Assembly: GCA_026874595.1 (NCBI GenBank) | Contig: CM049309.1 | Coordinates: 73,020,426 to 73,084,425 of the forward strand | Length of the DNA stretch: 64,000 bases | Source of the DNA: Sipunculus nudus | Lineage: Eukaryota > Annelida > Sipuncula > Golfingiida > Sipunculidae | Reading direction: 5' to 3' | Part shown: in pieces, positions 22,801 through 37,800 of the stretch | How the letters are laid out: each line of letters starts with the position of its first letter | Numbering within the stretch: position 1 is the stretch's first letter | Notes under the pieces: model-generated | What the model was told of the DNA's origin: nothing | The model's database searches: none | Seen by the model: only the letters and a program-made list of their open reading frames with translations | Position numbers and translations under genes: made by a program

Positions 22801-25800
22801 TCTCCCGAGGAATCTGTGGATACCTGTCACATAGCAGTAAACATAACATTACACATACAGTCATTTACACTGTGATTTAAACTGCATAACATTCAGTATT
22901 TACACTTTAAAACTAGAATACTGACAGATCAGGAAGGGGGCATAGACTTCCAGTGTGGGCTGAGTGATGCTTGAAAAAATATAAAGGATCTGATTACATG
23001 CAGAGACAAAGGGAACTGACCCCAACCAGTATCTAAACGTCTGAACCAAGATGTTAAGGTTTGATCAGTGATAGTCATGAATGAAGGAGTAGAGTATCCC
23101 TAGCAACAGAGGCTCATTACATCAGATGTATTCAACTGTCAGCCTAGTCAGTAAAATAATCAGTATGATTGTCCTGTGACCTTGACCTTTGAACTTGTCT
23201 AAATCAATATGGTTTTTCCCCTATTGTTAGGTAATCCAAAAGTGAAAGAGTTTTGATGAAACATTTACAATGCCTCCACAAACTTTTTAAAGATGTAGGT
23301 AATGTGACCTACACCTGTGAATTAATGAACCCAACATCTTTGTTTTGTTTTAGTGGTGGCCAATATATATGTCAAGTTTGAAATCCATATGTCAATCCAA
23401 ACTGGAGTTATCATCTGGAAATGAACTTGTGGACAGATGGCTCCTGTGACCTTGACCTTTGACTGTAAGACCCAAAAATCCATAGGGCAACAAAAACAGG
23501 GACAGCTACATTTTTTTTTTATTTGCTGAAATTTAGTAACATCTATTTTAACATCTAATTACTTTTAGTTATAAATCTGAAATGTATTACTAAAGTAAGA
23601 ATTGAATGGAGAACTGAATCGTAGGTAAAGAATCATGAACTGAATCAATTATAAGGGCCCTCACAGTTCACAGGCCTATACCTGAAGGCTGAGTAATGAT
23701 ATATTATTATAATGATAAATTACATTCAGCAGGAAGTTGTACTGGGGCTTCTACAAACACTGTCATGGTTAGTGTTAATGTAGTGAAGAGGGTGATGTAG
23801 TCTGTTCAAATACACTGGATTAGAATTTTTTAAGGCAAATTACACTATCATGGGCGTCTTTGTGGTAAGGATTTCATGGTATAAGTAATATTTGTTAGCA
23901 TGCACATATGAAATGTAAAAAGGTGTTTCCTTGAAATGTAACAAAATTAGATTTTAAACTTTGACAGCTGAAACAAAGTGTTCCTTGCCGTCCCACATTG
24001 CCTAAACAGAACTTTGTTTCAAGGAGAAACAACCTTCAGCAAAATGGTGACATTGTTTAACAACTCCAGAGTACAAAATGTATAATCAATTTTCTTGTCA
24101 GGTTGTTTCCTCTGACACTCACCCTTTCATGATGACATCAAGCAGAGCTCCGCCAACCACCTGACTGCTGATTGGCAGAGCCATGAGCTCGATGCATGTA
24201 GCGTGGAGTGTGTGAGCAGCAGCATTAGGAAACTCGTTGAACCTCCAATCAATGCTGAAAATGGTGGATGGCACCTTCCCACACATGAGTGATTAAGTTA
24301 AGGCAAATAACACAGAAGAATCCAAATAAAATAAAATATAACACAAGGAATTATTATCTACAATTAAATACATAATAATCAAATACACCTGTTTATGTAT
24401 GCTGTGATATTTATAAAGAAAGGAACAATTCTTACAATATTGTGTTAAAATATGTTACATTTTCTTAGTACTAGGAAGTGTGAAATAAATCTAACCTACA
24501 TTTTATTTAATGATCATCATATAATTGTATCCGCCAAAACAGTTTTGCTGATACTATGTTTTCAGCTGCACGCCGCCGCCGCGTAGGTGTCCGGAGAACT
24601 CCTCCGTAACCACTGGGCGGAATTTTACGAAACCCGGGATTATGTTCAGGTCACATGTGAACTGCTGCGCCCCGATTTTGTTTTGACCTCTGACCTTTCC
24701 TCTGGGCTCTGCGTCCGTTTGTGCATCTGTTTCCACACATAAACCCACATATCTCGGGAACCCTTTGACCGATCAGGAAAATTTGTTTGCACAAATGTAG
24801 CCCTTGGAGAGCTTTATAACATACACAAAAAATGGTGGCGCCACCTGCAACCATGTTTGCACAGTGTCCATCTGTTCGTCTGCCTTGGGCTAAAATCACT
24901 CATATCTCTGCTGTGACTAGACTAATTCACCTGAAATTTGGCATGTGTAAACATCCTGGATAGCTTTTTTTGATTTTATGACAGGTGGCGCCACCTACAT
25001 TCACATTTACGCTGCAGACATCCAAGCTCATATCTCGGGAACTGTTTGACCGATCAGGAAAATTTTTTTGCACAAATGTAGCCCTTGGAGAGCTTTATAA
25101 CATACACAAAAAATGGTGGCGCCACCTGCAACCATGTTTGCACAGTGTCCATCTGTTCGTCTGCCTTGGGTTAAAATCACTCATATCTCTGCAGTGACTT
25201 GACTAATTCACCTGAAATTCGGCATGCGTATACATCCTGGATAGCTTTTTTGATTTTATGACAGGTGGCGCCACCTACATTCACGTTTACGCTGCAGACA
25301 TCCAAGCTCATATCTTGGGAACCGTTTGACCAATTGGGCCAAAATTTTGCATGTGTATAGATCTCACATACCTCTTTTTCATACGCAAAACTGGTGGCGC
25401 CACCTGCAGCCATTTTTTGCACAGCTCCTGTCTGTTTGTCTGCCATGGGATAAAATCACTCATATCTCGGCAGTGGTTTGACATATCTGCCTAAAATTTT
25501 GCAGGTTTATACGTCCCCGACAGCTCTCTTGATTTTATGACAGGTGGCGCCACCTGCATTCTAGTTTATGCAGCAGACATCCAAGCTCATATCTTGGGAA
25601 CCGTTTGACCGATTGGGCCAAAGTTTTGCATGTGTATAGTTCTCACATAGCTCTTTATCATATGCAAAACTGGTGGCGTTACCTGCAACCATTTTTGCTC
25701 AGCGTCCATCTGATTGTCTGCCACGGGCTAAAATCACTCATATACATGTAGTGGTTTGACTTATCTGCCTTAAATTTTGCATATGTATACAACTTGGATG

Positions 25801-28800
25801 GCTTTCTGGATTTTGTGGTAGGGGGGGCAACCTACATACACAATTTGGCTGCAGACATCCATGCTAATATGCAACACTCTATTTCCCCTTGCCACTCAAT
25901 CCATGCCTCACTTCACCCGTTCCACTCTGATTTAGGCGGATACACGTAGTCACTTGTCGACTACCCATATTCTAGTTACCTTATACCTGTCATAAGCCCA
26001 TATCTAATTTAAAGAATTAGCTACACAAGTAAAATTTGCTGGTCGCAGTGCCTGCTTTTCAACGATCACATACAGATACTATTACATCAGTTTCTAAAAA
26101 TTCTCTTGTACAAGAGATTGGATTATGGTAAAGAACCAAACATACATTGAACAACACCTTGATATTGGAAATATTTGGATGTACATGTACTAGTGCAACC
26201 AAAGCTGTTAAAAATTCAATGATCAAACTATAAAATAGGAATTTTTTGTTCAGTCCTGTTGGACTTTGCAAAAGGTTCTTCAGGCTGATGGTTTTGTCAT
26301 TGCTCTGTTTAAAATCGAGTCTGATAAAAGATATTGTTGACTAGTCTTCCCACAAGCTGAACATAGTAACTGGAATCAGGATTCCAGGCTGGATCCATTG
26401 GTGTTCTTGTCTGGTAGCGTAAATAGTCCTTTGTTAAACACCAATCGGCTGGATGGACGTCCTTCAGGGAACCTACAAAATGTCAAACATTTTACAAATC
26501 TTCATATTCCATTAGAGATTTTACAACCATATATCATGCATGCTTTGAAATAAACAAAGCAAAAGAGTCCACCAAACTTTTCACAGATTTTATCATCAAG
26601 TATCCAGAATGTTACCTTGTAAAGCTAATTCTGAAAACCACAAATTCAACAACCCCTAAAATCCTTTCGAAGACAAAACCTCTGAATTTTTAAAGTAAAT
26701 CTCCAGTTTTTACATATAATACTATTTATAAAATATTAAATTAATGAATTATATACAACTAAATCTGTCTGTTTGTCATTAACTATGATAACATGACATT
26801 CAGGTCTTTTTAAAATAAACTGATAGGGGCCTGTGAGTCATGAAATAAGTCATTACAGAACACTCATTCCAATGGTCGGATTAAAATATTTGCTGTGTGG
26901 TAGTATCTGACATCATAGGTTTATATGGTCATGTTTCATTTGCTAAGTAATGAAAACAAATTTTGTTACACAAAATAAGTGGTTTATATCCTGGCGGTGA
27001 GAAATGGTTTTAAGCAGTTTTGGCCTCCACAGTTTTTGCTGTTAAGCCCTTATGACAGACAGAGAGACAAACTTCCTGAGTACAACCAGCCTTGTTATTA
27101 ATAACTGCTGCATGGAAACATGTATGTCAGCCATAAAGGTAATATTTGTCATTTTTTCCCAACAGAATAATGTCACTCTGTGTCATTCCTCAGGAAAATG
27201 ACAGTTTACCAAGCAGATGAAAATAAAAAAAGTACTGCAAGATTACGCAAGATCAATTTTTTTTATCACTAGACCTGAAATGCCCTAGCATACAGAGGTT
27301 CTTTACCTTTGACAGAATTAAATTCCAAGCTATATTACTGGCAGGTAGGAGCATGGTGCTAGGCCATGTCTTTCAGAGGTTACCCTTCTTTATGCTTTGC
27401 TTAGTATGTGTACAACTGTAGATTCAGAGAATTTTGTGGGTCTAAGATGTCATTGATTTGACCTGGAATACTATTGGTGGGATAGTGGATTAATCATTCA
27501 TTAGCAGTTTCTTGTGTTTTTCTTGTTACTGAATTGATGACTTTATTCTGACTGTATATCTTGTAAGTCCATCATGCTGAAATCTTTGTTTTACCCAATT
27601 CCAGGTAGAATTTAATACCCTTTTTCAATAATGAGATTTATTCATTATTCATTTATTTATTCAGTAATTTATTGATCTATAAAATGGCTATATCATTTTT
27701 CTATACATTTTTTATTTAGCCTTATCAATAGTTCATTGCTACCCTACATGGTGATGTAGGCACACTCACTGTCATTAATAAATGCAGAGTGATGGCATTT
27801 AAAAATTTTATAATGAATGAAATGATTGTGGGGTTTTTAACTCTGTGGGAACAAGTAAATTTGTGGAATTACTGTCCCCAGCTCTTGGATCTTGTTGTCT
27901 TTCATGCTTGATAAGCAACCTAAATAATGAAATGTGGAGAAAACCTTGAGGGTATATTGAAAACTTAAACAGCTGCACTATGACATGTGGAGACATCTGC
28001 AGGTGAACAAAAAAACTAAAACACATTGAGAAATAGGACCAAAATCCACTTTGACATGTGAAGACATCTGCAGGTGAACATAAAAACTAGAACACATTGA
28101 GAAATTGGACCAAAATTTGACAATTTTGTTTTTGAGCTGGAGATTTATAGAGATTATTTTTCAGATAGACACTCCAAAACCAATCACAACCAAATGAAAT
28201 ACCTGACGGATGGACAGACAGAGTGACAGACAGACAGCAAGAAGCCAAATCTGATCCCAATCAAGGTAAGCATGAGAGCAATCACTGACCCAATTTTGCA
28301 TGAAATCAGATAGTATTTAGGAAAGTTATCACACAGAAACCAAAATATGACGGATGGACAGACAAAGTGACAGACAGATAGACAGAAGCCAGACACTCCA
28401 AATCCGATCCCAACCAAGGTAAGCATGAGAGCAATCACTGACCAAATTTTGAATGGAATGGGATAAATAAAGGAATGTTATCACATGTAAACTAAAACCT
28501 GACGGATGGACAGACAGAGTGACAGACAGACAGAAGCCAGACACTCCAAAACCAATCCCAACCAAGGTAAGCATGAGAGCAATCACTGACCCAAATCTGA
28601 ATGAAATTGGGTAAAATTTAGGAGAGTTATTGCAAGAAAACAAAAAAACCTGACGGACGGGGAGAGAGACAGACAGACAGACAAACCCAAATCAATGTTC
28701 CGAGGATGCAGGGAACAAAATAAATTATCCATGAAAGTAAAACCGGAAGAACAATTCAGAACGCACTGTATGTCTAAATCAGGTGACTCTCTTTGCTACA

Positions 28801-31800
28801 AAATGTACAAGACCAACATCTCATGGTGGATACTGTTCTGGGAAAATTTATCTATTATGGTCACAAATAAATGTGTTAGGCCAAAAAAAATTAAATAGGT
28901 ATGGATCTCGGGCAATTTTTTTTTTTAAATCACTGTAGGCAGGTGGTATTTTATTTTTACCCTTTTTTTGTGTGTTTCAATCAAAATTTCATATGATCAG
29001 GGAAAAGCATGAAGATAACAGGTTTTTTTTGCTAAACAGGTACAAGCACTACATAACAAAGGAAACTCTGTCAAAATTGTATTATTTTATCTTTTTGAAT
29101 GATAAAAATCAAAATATAAATGTTTGATGTGGGGGGGTGGGTTAAAATTGATGTGGGCAGTGCCTAAGAACCAAACATTTTATTTTTTTTTGGCCTTATC
29201 CTTGTGGCTGAAAAATTTTGTTATTCTAAACAAACATTCTGGGTCAACATTAACTTCGATAACACCATTAAGGTTAACTTCTTGCCCAGGGAAAGTAAAG
29301 GGTCCAGAAAATGGTGGTAGGCCGACCAAAAGAGGGTACCTACTTGTCTCACCAGGAAAGTGGGTCCAACATAAACCTTTAAACAAGGACCTCAATCTTA
29401 ACTGATTAAGTTAGCCATTTTCTTTCTTGGAGAAATGAAATCATCTTGCAATACCTCCATCTTAAATTACCTGTCTATTTATCTGTGGAATTATTTTTAA
29501 CAACAAACATTTGTGCATGTTTAACTTAGTAAAATAATCATGTGGGATACTCTATGTATTTGTGGCTGTGATCACTGATTTTTTTAGGACAAGCAAAATT
29601 TCAGGGAGGGCTAGTGGAAGTTATATATTACTTGCCCTACTGGCTAAGTACTTTCAAAAGTTAATGTTGAGTCCTGCATTCCTGTGACTTTATGATCTAC
29701 TGGGTCACTACCATCCAGTCTCTTACCTATGACAGCTCCCACCAGTTTCTTCTTCAGTGTATGACGATCTCTCAGGTTTTTCTCATAGTAGAACAAGGTG
29801 TTGAACAGGTATGATAAAGGACGATCTATAAAAACAAAGGATCACTATAATAATCTAAAGAAGTATAAAACTGGATATATATTTAATTCTAGGGTTTCTG
29901 CCATACAAACATATCTTGATGCTGTTGCAGCAATGGGTGCTTAAATACAGGTTATTTCTTTGTATGATGTTGTGACTAATGAATGAAAAGGGGTTGGTAA
30001 TGGCAATTTCAGAAACAATTTATAATGGTTTCACCGACAATTGGCTGAGTTTTTGGAGCAAAACCAGTTGCTTTCATCAGCAATACAAAGGAATAAATTC
30101 AGACATAACCAATTAGTATCTAGTTTTATGGCTTTTTGTAATTATTGCTCAGTATGATAATTTATCTAAATTCAATGAGTACGTTCAAATACATCTTTGG
30201 AAGAAAATAACACATATAAAATTATCACAGTATAAATAGATTTTCACTGGAGTATACAGGTAAAAATAAGTATATGGCTTGATATAAAAATAATTTAGCT
30301 GTTATTCTGAAAAGAATATTGTGAGAACACTATAACACTTGCCGTGGAACTTGTAAAGGCCTCCATATATGTCTAGTAGTGTTTCCAGGTAGTTATGAAA
30401 ACGAGGCAGCTCAATGAATCGGTGGATCACAATATCAAACACCTTGAAAACAGCAGTATCAAGATGTGAAAGACAAAATGGTGAGGTTCAGCTGGCTGAG
30501 ATAAGATATGATCATAACATGTATATACTGGTAATACATATAATACATACCCTTGCATGGTACTGATAAATGACTGTTTACAGGCATGATCCAAGGAGTA
30601 TAAAAATACAGCTATCACTGGTTAATTCTCTCTCTTTATTATATATATATATATATTTATTTATATATATATATATACACACACACAAATATATATGTAG
30701 GTGTTTGATCTGTGTTTGCATGTGGTTGCAATTTTGGATCGAAATACCTGCTGGCTAAGTACACGTGTGGTTAAATATCCTATGGTATTAACAGCTAGTC
30801 TACAGTGAACTTCCAATGAGTGAGGGCTTACAGTGTGAGGTCCTTACAAAATAACGTTGTTAAATACATGTGTAGATTGAAGTGGTGAACTAAATATATA
30901 GTATTCTTAGAACAATTATCATTTTTTTCAAAAGCACAAAGGGAGAAAATTTCAGCAATAATAATAACAGCAATCCATGATGGGTGCTGCAACTCAATGT
31001 TTAAGATCTCTAATTTCTGTGAATTACAATATGCAATTCTAGATCAACTCACTGGCAAGAAACGCAAGCACACATTGTCAAAATAGATAGGGAGGTATTG
31101 TTTCTGTGATGCTGATGACAAGTCCTGTAGCCCCTCATAGTACAGCTTCTCCGGGAATTTCTGTAAAACATTGTAAATATGTGAATACACAAAAAGATAT
31201 GGAGATATGAACAGGTCTCTCCAATAATGTAATCTCTGCAGAAATGTTAGCTTAATGACACTTCTATTTTAAAGGTTTAACTATGTTTTTCTGAATCTTA
31301 TATATATATATATAAATAATACTTTTTCTAATTATTCAAACCCTTTGAAACATTTTCAAATTTCTTCTTATTTTCAACTGCTGAAGGCATTTTGTGTAAC
31401 AGAGTAAAGTGAAGTGATCAAGAGCCTGTATACAGGGTAACAGATGATGACAAAGTCACGGTAAACATTATTTCAGAAAATGAACAACAAAATTATTTAG
31501 AATTATAACTGGATGGCCTGAAGTGACTGTGCACACATTATGTAGAAGCCTGTATGGAGAGGCAAATTCAGACATGAGCAAATCTTTTAGCTTAAGTAAG
31601 TTGTCGACCTTATATTTCAAGCCCCATTAAATGTTGTGGATGTCAGGTTACCTGTATACAGGAACAAGAAAAATCCCTAACAACATATTTTTCAGATATA
31701 AGTGTACACCTTAAAGACTTAAGATATTTTTGCCATGAAGGCTCTGGCAGGGTTTGAACAATCACCTGCTACTCACAAAGTCCAATGCTTTAATCATTAT

Positions 31801-34800
31801 CTTTATATGTCCTATCCCTCAGAACACCTCTAACCAGGCTTGTAATCAGAGAGCCCAGCTTGGCTCCAGATACCTACCGTGTGGAAGGCCAGATGTTTCT
31901 CATGCCAGTTGTCCTGCTTCCAGTGTTCTGGACAATTCTAACAGACAAAACATATCACAGTTTAACAATTTATTACTTTTCAAACATAAAGAAATACATC
32001 AACTGTTTACCAAACTGTTTACCAATGAAGGATTTTTTTCATTAGTTTTTAAGGTTTCCCACTGATATATATTTATCAAATCAGCTGAGAAAAACTATGT
32101 GTTTATTATATGTCACCAGTGGTAAAATTATTTCATATAGGAAAAACATTTAATTAACAAACAAACATTTGAATAAGATTACTGTCTACCAATGCATGAA
32201 GTAAAACAAACATGCGATGTGTACATGGCTGAAAATCACCAATTTATTTTAGGGCAAGTAAAAATATATGTAAGGCAAATAAAAGCTAAATATTACTTGC
32301 CCAATCAGACAAGTGCTTTCAAGTTAATGTCAAGCCCTCATTGAATGTATGAAATATCATGCTTTCAGCCAACTTACCTCTTGTACAAACTCATGCACCC
32401 TGTTACGGAAATCCTGTGAACGTGTAAGCAGCAAGTTGACCATAAAGAAACACACTTCCCTTTCATTCCCTTCCGAGTTCCTCAGTGCCTAAACGTAACA
32501 CCAACAGCAGTCAATTACTTCACTCAACAAGTGCTTTACATATTTTTTATGATCATTAAGTTTAAAATTTGCATCACTCAAAATAGTCATAGTATAATAC
32601 ATATAATGTTAAGCTGAGTCAAGCTTATTAATTGTTGTGTGAACCTTTTTTTCCGTACAATTCTTTAAGTCAATAATGTAAAGAAGACAACTGAAACTTT
32701 ACAGGAATAACTCTCATTCACACATGGTCACACCTCTTTGAGAGAGAGAATCAGTCTAAATATTATACTCACTAGGCAGAGGACCAGTCTATCAATTGAT
32801 ACCACATTCCACCTCCAAATGAGTTCGTTCAAGGCATCCACACACTGTGGTGTAAATTTATAAGAAATATTACTAAACATTAATATCAAAGTTATAATGC
32901 TCTGTGTGTCATTTGTGCATCATGCAAAGACACAAATAGTTTTTTTTTATAACATAAACATGAAACTATCCTTATACATCTTATCATACATATATGTTAA
33001 ATGATGAAAATACATGGTTACAGGACTTTAAAAGAATTATAATGACATGGTACCGTCTTCTTTGAGAAAAAAAAAATTAAAAGCAAATTCAGGTTTTCAG
33101 CAAATTAGTACACCTGGGGAAGGTTTTCTAACAAATTAAATGATGTATACAGCTTCTGCTCAAGGTTTTACATGTTTTCTATACAAACATACCAGCATAT
33201 TTACATATAACCACAGGTATATTTCCAATAAGTGGTGGCCTGACTAGTATTACATGGACAAAGCACAGCAAGAGACACATGTAATGATAAACACTCCTTG
33301 TCCTATCATCATATTTATTATATCAAACAATGTTTTATATATCAGAGGGATTTCTAGGCTCTCTATGTAACCATACCAGCTATGAAATGAAACAAATATG
33401 TGGTAAATGGTGCTCTGTGCTGACATCTGGTGGTGACAGATCACATCAGGATAATTTTCCTTTCTACTAGTATAATCTTGTATGGGTATTCCTTTCAGTA
33501 GAAAATTTTCACTCCTTGCCCAGTGGTAATGCTACATTCACTCATAACTCATTCCAATTAACCACTGCTTTCAACAGCACGGATTGCTGCATACTGCCAC
33601 CAGGGAATTAGTACAGGGCTGAAAATGTTCTGTCCAATGACAACTGGGTGTCAAGGGTCTGACCAAGTTTAGAGCCCGCAAAACTCCTACTCGTATTGTT
33701 GGGAACATTCTTGGCCCTTTGTAAACTCCCTAGTGGCAATACACAGCAAACCAAGCCATTGAAAGCAGTGGTTAAGGGGAAGAATTTTTAAAGAATGAAT
33801 GTTGTGTGACCACAGTGTGGCAAATGTTGTGCAGCACAACTTTTTTTTGTTTTTTTTTTGGGGGGGGGGGGGGGGGAGGGGCAGGGGGACACATGGACAT
33901 ACTGTGTGTTTTAGACTTATCATATACCCCTCGAGTTGCACTGCTGTGTCTTGAGACTCAGATATAAAACAACAGATTTACCATTATCTGCTAGCCACTC
34001 ATCTGATTTTGCATATCTCAGATCACTGTACCTGACAATTTGTGCAGGCCTACTTTAATTTGCCTGCTAAAATTTACTGTTTTATTCATGCCAAGTTAAA
34101 AGAAAAGGGCCTTTGTACTTAATGCTCACCTGTGAACATCCTGTACATGGCTACATCAAGGATTATAGCATTTTTCCAGCTTGGTTTTCCAACTTATTTT
34201 ACTTGAGAAGTTAAATAATTGTAAGTATTATTAATTCAACCAAATAAAAACAAAGAAAAAAAAAATGGTTATAGATTTTGAAATTGAAAATGACACCACC
34301 AGTCTTGCAAAATTAGAAAAGATCCAAGAAGCATGCAAAAAACATTACGTCAATCCATGCAGTTATTACAAGGTAATCTTATCCAAATTTTCAGAAAAAA
34401 TACCTGTATGCTTTTTCACAATCTTTGCAAAGGTTTTGCAATTAACAAATTAATTGGACAAATTACTTCAAATTTCACAATGTTAAACATATGTGGATAT
34501 GTTGTAAATTTCTCTATTTTTATTTTTAAATCCTGCTAAACAGACTGGTTGAACAGACTATAATGTACCTGGTTTCTTTCTTGGTAAGAACAATAGGTAC
34601 AAATGTACAGTTTGTACAAAAATATAGGTTGCATCAACAAATTAAAAAGTAAATAAAAAAAGAAGAAAAAAAATATACTTGAACCATTATTCATACCAAC
34701 TGACATACGACAAATTAAAAGGATGTTTGTGCCATGAAAAAATGCTCACAGGTGAGCTAAAATGTTCCAGAAAAAGTGTTTTTCTTTTTAAATGTGACTT

Positions 34801-37800
34801 TTTAACAGAGCCATGACCTGACTTAATATTATTACAAAGTCATTCTTTTGAGAAAAGTAACCTCTTTTTTATGCAATCAGGGTACCCCGAAAACCAGACT
34901 TGTATAATCAGTTTCACTTCAGCTGAATGACACAAGAGCTTACTGTCTAAAACTTACAAAAACTTAACTTTGAATAACAAGGAACACTAAGAGTTGATGT
35001 ATGTACAAAGTACGTTCCCACAAAGAACAGAGGGTGAGGGGTACTCATCTAAAAGTGACTTGTATACAAGGTGCTGAAAACGTGGAGACCAAAAGGGCAG
35101 AATATACATACAGGTACTAAACCTCCGCCAGAAGGTATTCTTTACTGCAATTGGATGGTTTGACTTTTCACAAATTTACTCAAAAATTTATGATGGTTAA
35201 TGAAAATGACAGTCATGGAAAATTAAAATTATATTTTGAGGATAAAATGGGTCAGCAAAATAAGTTTTTAATTTAAAGGATTTAATTGTGAAAAAAATAT
35301 TCACTGCTTTTAGGAGACACTTTAGACAGCAAATTTCAAAAAGGGCATTTCCATCATCTGCAAAGTGCACAGGTATGACATGATTGGGTTGAATTTGTCC
35401 TGATCAGCACTGCTGACCTGTGATGTGACCTGGAATATTATGGACATGGTGATCAAGAATGCTGGCGGAGGTATGCAGTCTCTGAGTGCTTTCTAATTAT
35501 GTGTTTATACCTACAGGTGTAAGATCACTGGCTGTGACTCTGAATTTTCTATAAACAATTTTCAGGACAGGGATGATTTATTTCCTACATTTCTAATTAT
35601 GTTTGAGAAAAATATTACTGATTAGCAGGATTAGGCTTGTTCCTTTGCTTTTCATTTATTTCCAAAACACATGGTGCACTTTATATATTAACACTACTGG
35701 GTATTTACAAAGACAATGATGTTAGAGTTACAGTTAACTGTAGAGCTGAAATTCATACTTATTTTCGTACTTAATTTGGGGAATTCCATAATAATAAACA
35801 ATTTAGAACATATAGCAAAATACTATAAGTATTTTGAAATGTCAATAGCTTTTTGTTAGAATGCAACATCTTTTTGTAATAAAAATGATAAATTAATTAA
35901 TCAGTGTTTATGATCACAATCTTAACATTAGCCAATCAATATGGAAAAAAAAATTTGAAAAAAAAAAAAATAAAAAGCATAATCACACTTTTTCATATTC
36001 AGAAGGAGGGACTCGATAATAGATATGATCCCTAGCACTATAGTGAAACCCTGTACCCAGGAAAACAATAAACAAAGGTCAATAAACAAGGCAAACCCCC
36101 AGTCAACAAAAGGACAGTAATACTCTTGGTCTGGGAAACCCTTACCTTCTCTAAATAAAGTTGCTGGGTTTCCTACTCAAAAAACATAACAAAACATTGG
36201 TGAACTTACAATAAAAAAAAAAGGCAAAACTGGGGTACCCCAAAACTGCCATATTGAAAATAAATAGTACCTTTATTGATAATCAGCACCCCTAGTGTAA
36301 ATGATAAAACTATCTCGTAGACAGTCCTTGATTAAATAAAGATAAACACAAATGCTGAAAACAACAAATTTTACTCTTTGGGAAAGGAGTACTATTGAAA
36401 CACCAGTCTGGTGTCTATAAGAAAATTCTGGGTGAAAATGTTGTTTTGATCAAAAACACTAGATGGCACTGATAACTGGGGTACTATTTACTGTACAAAG
36501 TTACTACATGAAGATTAACATATCATTATTCCTTTTAGTGCAAAACCTCCTACAATGGGATTTTTTAACCTGCAAACATGAGGCAAGTTAGCAATGTACA
36601 AAAAGCATGGCATAATCTGCAGGGAAAACTTAAAACTGATCAAAATAAGAAAGTACTGATAAACGTCTACCTCAAAAAGGCAATATGAAGCTAGTTTATT
36701 TAGAATTATAACACTTAGACGTAATGATAAAAGTCATCCAAACTTGCTTTACAAAATCATAAATCTGCCAATTAACAACCATAGTAACATAGTGCAAGCT
36801 AATTATGACATGCTCTGAAGAAGCATGGTCAAATCTAACAAAAGTAAAGTAAAAATGACCTTGTTAACATGTTGTCCATCTACTGAAGTGCTGAACTCAT
36901 ACACAAGATATTCTGAAAATGTTCTTAGGTGAGCACTCAGACGTCGTGGCCCGATCTTCTCCAGAACTCTGTGAACAATAATAAATTAAAAGTACCACTT
37001 AAAAAATATCTGCTAGACTTGAAAAAAAAATTAAAAACTTTACACAATCTGTTTAGCATACACAAGGTTTGACCAACATACAAATCCTGATGTACATAAC
37101 CTAAATTATAGCTAAGCTCTTAATTATTTACTTGAGTATTTTAAAATAAAATAAACTAGTCAGATTTATTTGCATGTGTATTTAGTGTATATTGGTCAAA
37201 CTTACTTGTATGCAGTAGGGGAGATCCTGCTGTCCTCAAGAAGTGACCTCCACAGAACACTACAAAAATGATTAAAACATTTCCTTGCATGTGACACAAA
37301 TGCATATAATAATCTGTTACTTAATGGTTGTAACAACAATCATAAGCAAATTCACACAATAAGACCTTGTCTACACAAGTACCATCTGTTGGCAAGAACT
37401 GACATTAAAGTGTTCCTGTTTGTCATATAAAATTACAAAATTAATATTTAGAATATCTCAAATAATTTGAGTAAAAAAACCTATATGATGCTTTAAAGAA
37501 AATTTCTCTGACATATATCCAGTCTCACAATGCTGGTCTGCTCACTTGACTTGAAGTCAGCAAATGACTTCGGACACAAAAAAAACTGCAAACTGTCGCA
37601 TTCTTGTTCTAACTGGACTGTAATAGCAGGAGAGAAATGGTATACTTTTGAACTCCTAACTAAAAAAAAAATTATAAAAGTGCTGCTGAAAAAGAGGGAA
37701 AAAGAATAATTAGAAAAAAAAAATGTTTAGTATCATTCTAAAAAAAATTAGTGATTTGGAGGGCCTGTCCAATTTTTTTCCAGCAAGAAGGTTAAGTTCT

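Larger units (their letters stand above)
32845..36859 (-). other. MED23 intron w17/w18
   Basis: 4.0 kb. Holds the foldback MITE at 33558-33775 and a T/G homopolymer block. Nothing else recognised in 33900-36859. Confidence 0.6.

Noticed and set aside
24255-24256. GT-AG acceptor TTTTCAG in front of CATTGATTGG for exon w25
   Set aside because: It would need a phase-2 donor in w24, which does not exist, and would delete the conserved MCGK segment. The AC acceptor at 24290-24289 solves both.
28184-28643. Hydrophobic open frames resembling membrane peptides
   Set aside because: They are translations of the 150-bp tandem array and recur with its period.
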